Below are positions 63,611-64,000 of a stretch of DNA of 64,000 nt, in pieces (within the stretch, counting starts at the first letter, position 1; each line of letters starts with the position of its first letter). Source of the stretch: Tenrec ecaudatus (lineage: Eukaryota; Chordata; Mammalia; Afrosoricida; Tenrecidae); the NCBI RefSeq assembly GCF_050624435.1, contig NC_134545.1, forward strand, positions 85,898,063-85,962,062, read 5' to 3'. A program made the position numbers and the translations under genes. The notes beneath the pieces were generated by a model. It ran no database searches. It was given only the letters and a program-made list of their open reading frames with translations, and was not told the DNA's origin.

Positions 63611-63960
63611 TTTCTTTTTTTGTTCACAGACACACAGTTTATTTGCAGCTACGCCTCTGCCCACCCAGACAGGCGCCTCACACCCTGGGCTCCACAAACA
63701 CCTTCTGGCCCTCTAGCTGGTCCACCTTGACCAGGGCAGCAGCTGCGCCCATGTACTCGCAGGTGGTGGCGCCCATGCCATAGCTGTGAATGTGTGCCCC
63801 AGGGTCGGGCCTCCAGCACAGCCTCCGATGAAGTAGCTCAGGGGTCGTCTGGCTCATCCCGGACCTGGGCAGTGATGCAGGAGGCCAGGCCAAACATGGC
63901 ACCAATGGTGGCTATGGTCAACGTACCCCAGCCTGCCCGGGCCGGCCCTTCAAAGGAAGT
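63611..63960 (-). pseudogene. NDUFA11 processed pseudogene, partial at the window edge
   Basis: The minus strand matches the C-terminal half of NDUFA11, a membrane-embedded accessory subunit of mitochondrial complex I: FEGPARAG, IGAMFGLASCITAQVRDEPD, GGCAGG, HSYGMGATTCEYMG and QLEGQKVFVEP, ending at a TGA (63680-63678). There is no intron across this stretch. At least two one-base frameshifts, near 63840 and 63800, break the frame. A poly(A) signal (63643-63638) and a tail read as T on the plus strand (63611-63621) follow. It is therefore a dead retrocopy. Its 5' part runs past 64000 or is lost. Confidence 0.87.
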
Positions 63961-64000
63961 ACCCGGGGTGGGGTGGGGGGTTGAAAAGTTTGGAAGCTGT

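Noticed and set aside
36000-64000. Expectation that BTRC exons lie in the right part
   Set aside because: No F-box or WD40-like exon was recognised. The human distance (over 100 kb) also places BTRC outside.

Overview
This is nuclear DNA of a placental mammal, and the repeats make it an afrotherian, most probably the lesser hedgehog tenrec (Echinops telfairi). tRNA-headed SINEs of the AfroSINE type and their afrotherian LINE partners occur on both flanks. Two hAT-type miniature transposons, a SPIN-like element (61699-61929) and an OposCharlie1-like element (6988-7209), belong to families reported from the tenrec and attributed there to horizontal transfer. The species call is an inference; the afrotherian call is firmer.

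Only one intact protein-coding gene can be supported: the homeobox gene LBX1 (ladybird homeobox 1), on the minus strand at 31699-30229. It has two coding exons, a 622-bp intron with canonical GT-AG ends, and a 282-residue product with an eh1-like repressor motif, a complete homeodomain and an acidic C-terminus. A TATA-like box lies upstream, a poly(A) signal downstream, and a large CpG island covers the gene and promoter. A plus-strand splice donor about 0.7 kb upstream of the likely LBX1 start fits the divergent LBX1-AS1 transcript known in human. By conserved synteny with human 10q24, TLX1 should lie to the left and BTRC to the right, both outside the window.

Layout. 1-16.8 kb: repeat-dense flank with a mariner fossil split by later insertions, an RTE LINE fossil, a SNORD32A retrocopy, a LINE 3'-UTR split by a 1.9-kb insertion, AfroSINEs, an OposCharlie1-like MITE and old MIR, MER5A and L1M relics. 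About 16.8-36.1 kb: a roughly 19-kb stretch in which I found no AfroSINE or afrotherian LINE. It holds LBX1, several CpG islands and a series of A+T-rich, TAAT-rich blocks that look like conserved developmental enhancers, densest at 20.05-23.27 kb. That cluster sits 7-10 kb downstream of LBX1, where the human scoliosis-associated LBX1 region lies. About 36-50 kb: mixed unique and repeat DNA with more candidate enhancers (38.3, 40.4, 40.8, 43.7, 44.1 and 49.9 kb). About 50-64 kb: repeat-dense again, with a long LINE 3'-UTR, tail-to-tail LINE ends, the SPIN-like element, a second RTE fossil and, at the right edge, a partial processed pseudogene of NDUFA11.

The working picture is a transcription-factor gene inside a repeat-poor regulatory domain, bounded by repeat-rich DNA. 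No prokaryote-type system, CRISPR array or new protein family is present. Most long open frames are by-products of G+C-rich sequence or transposon debris.
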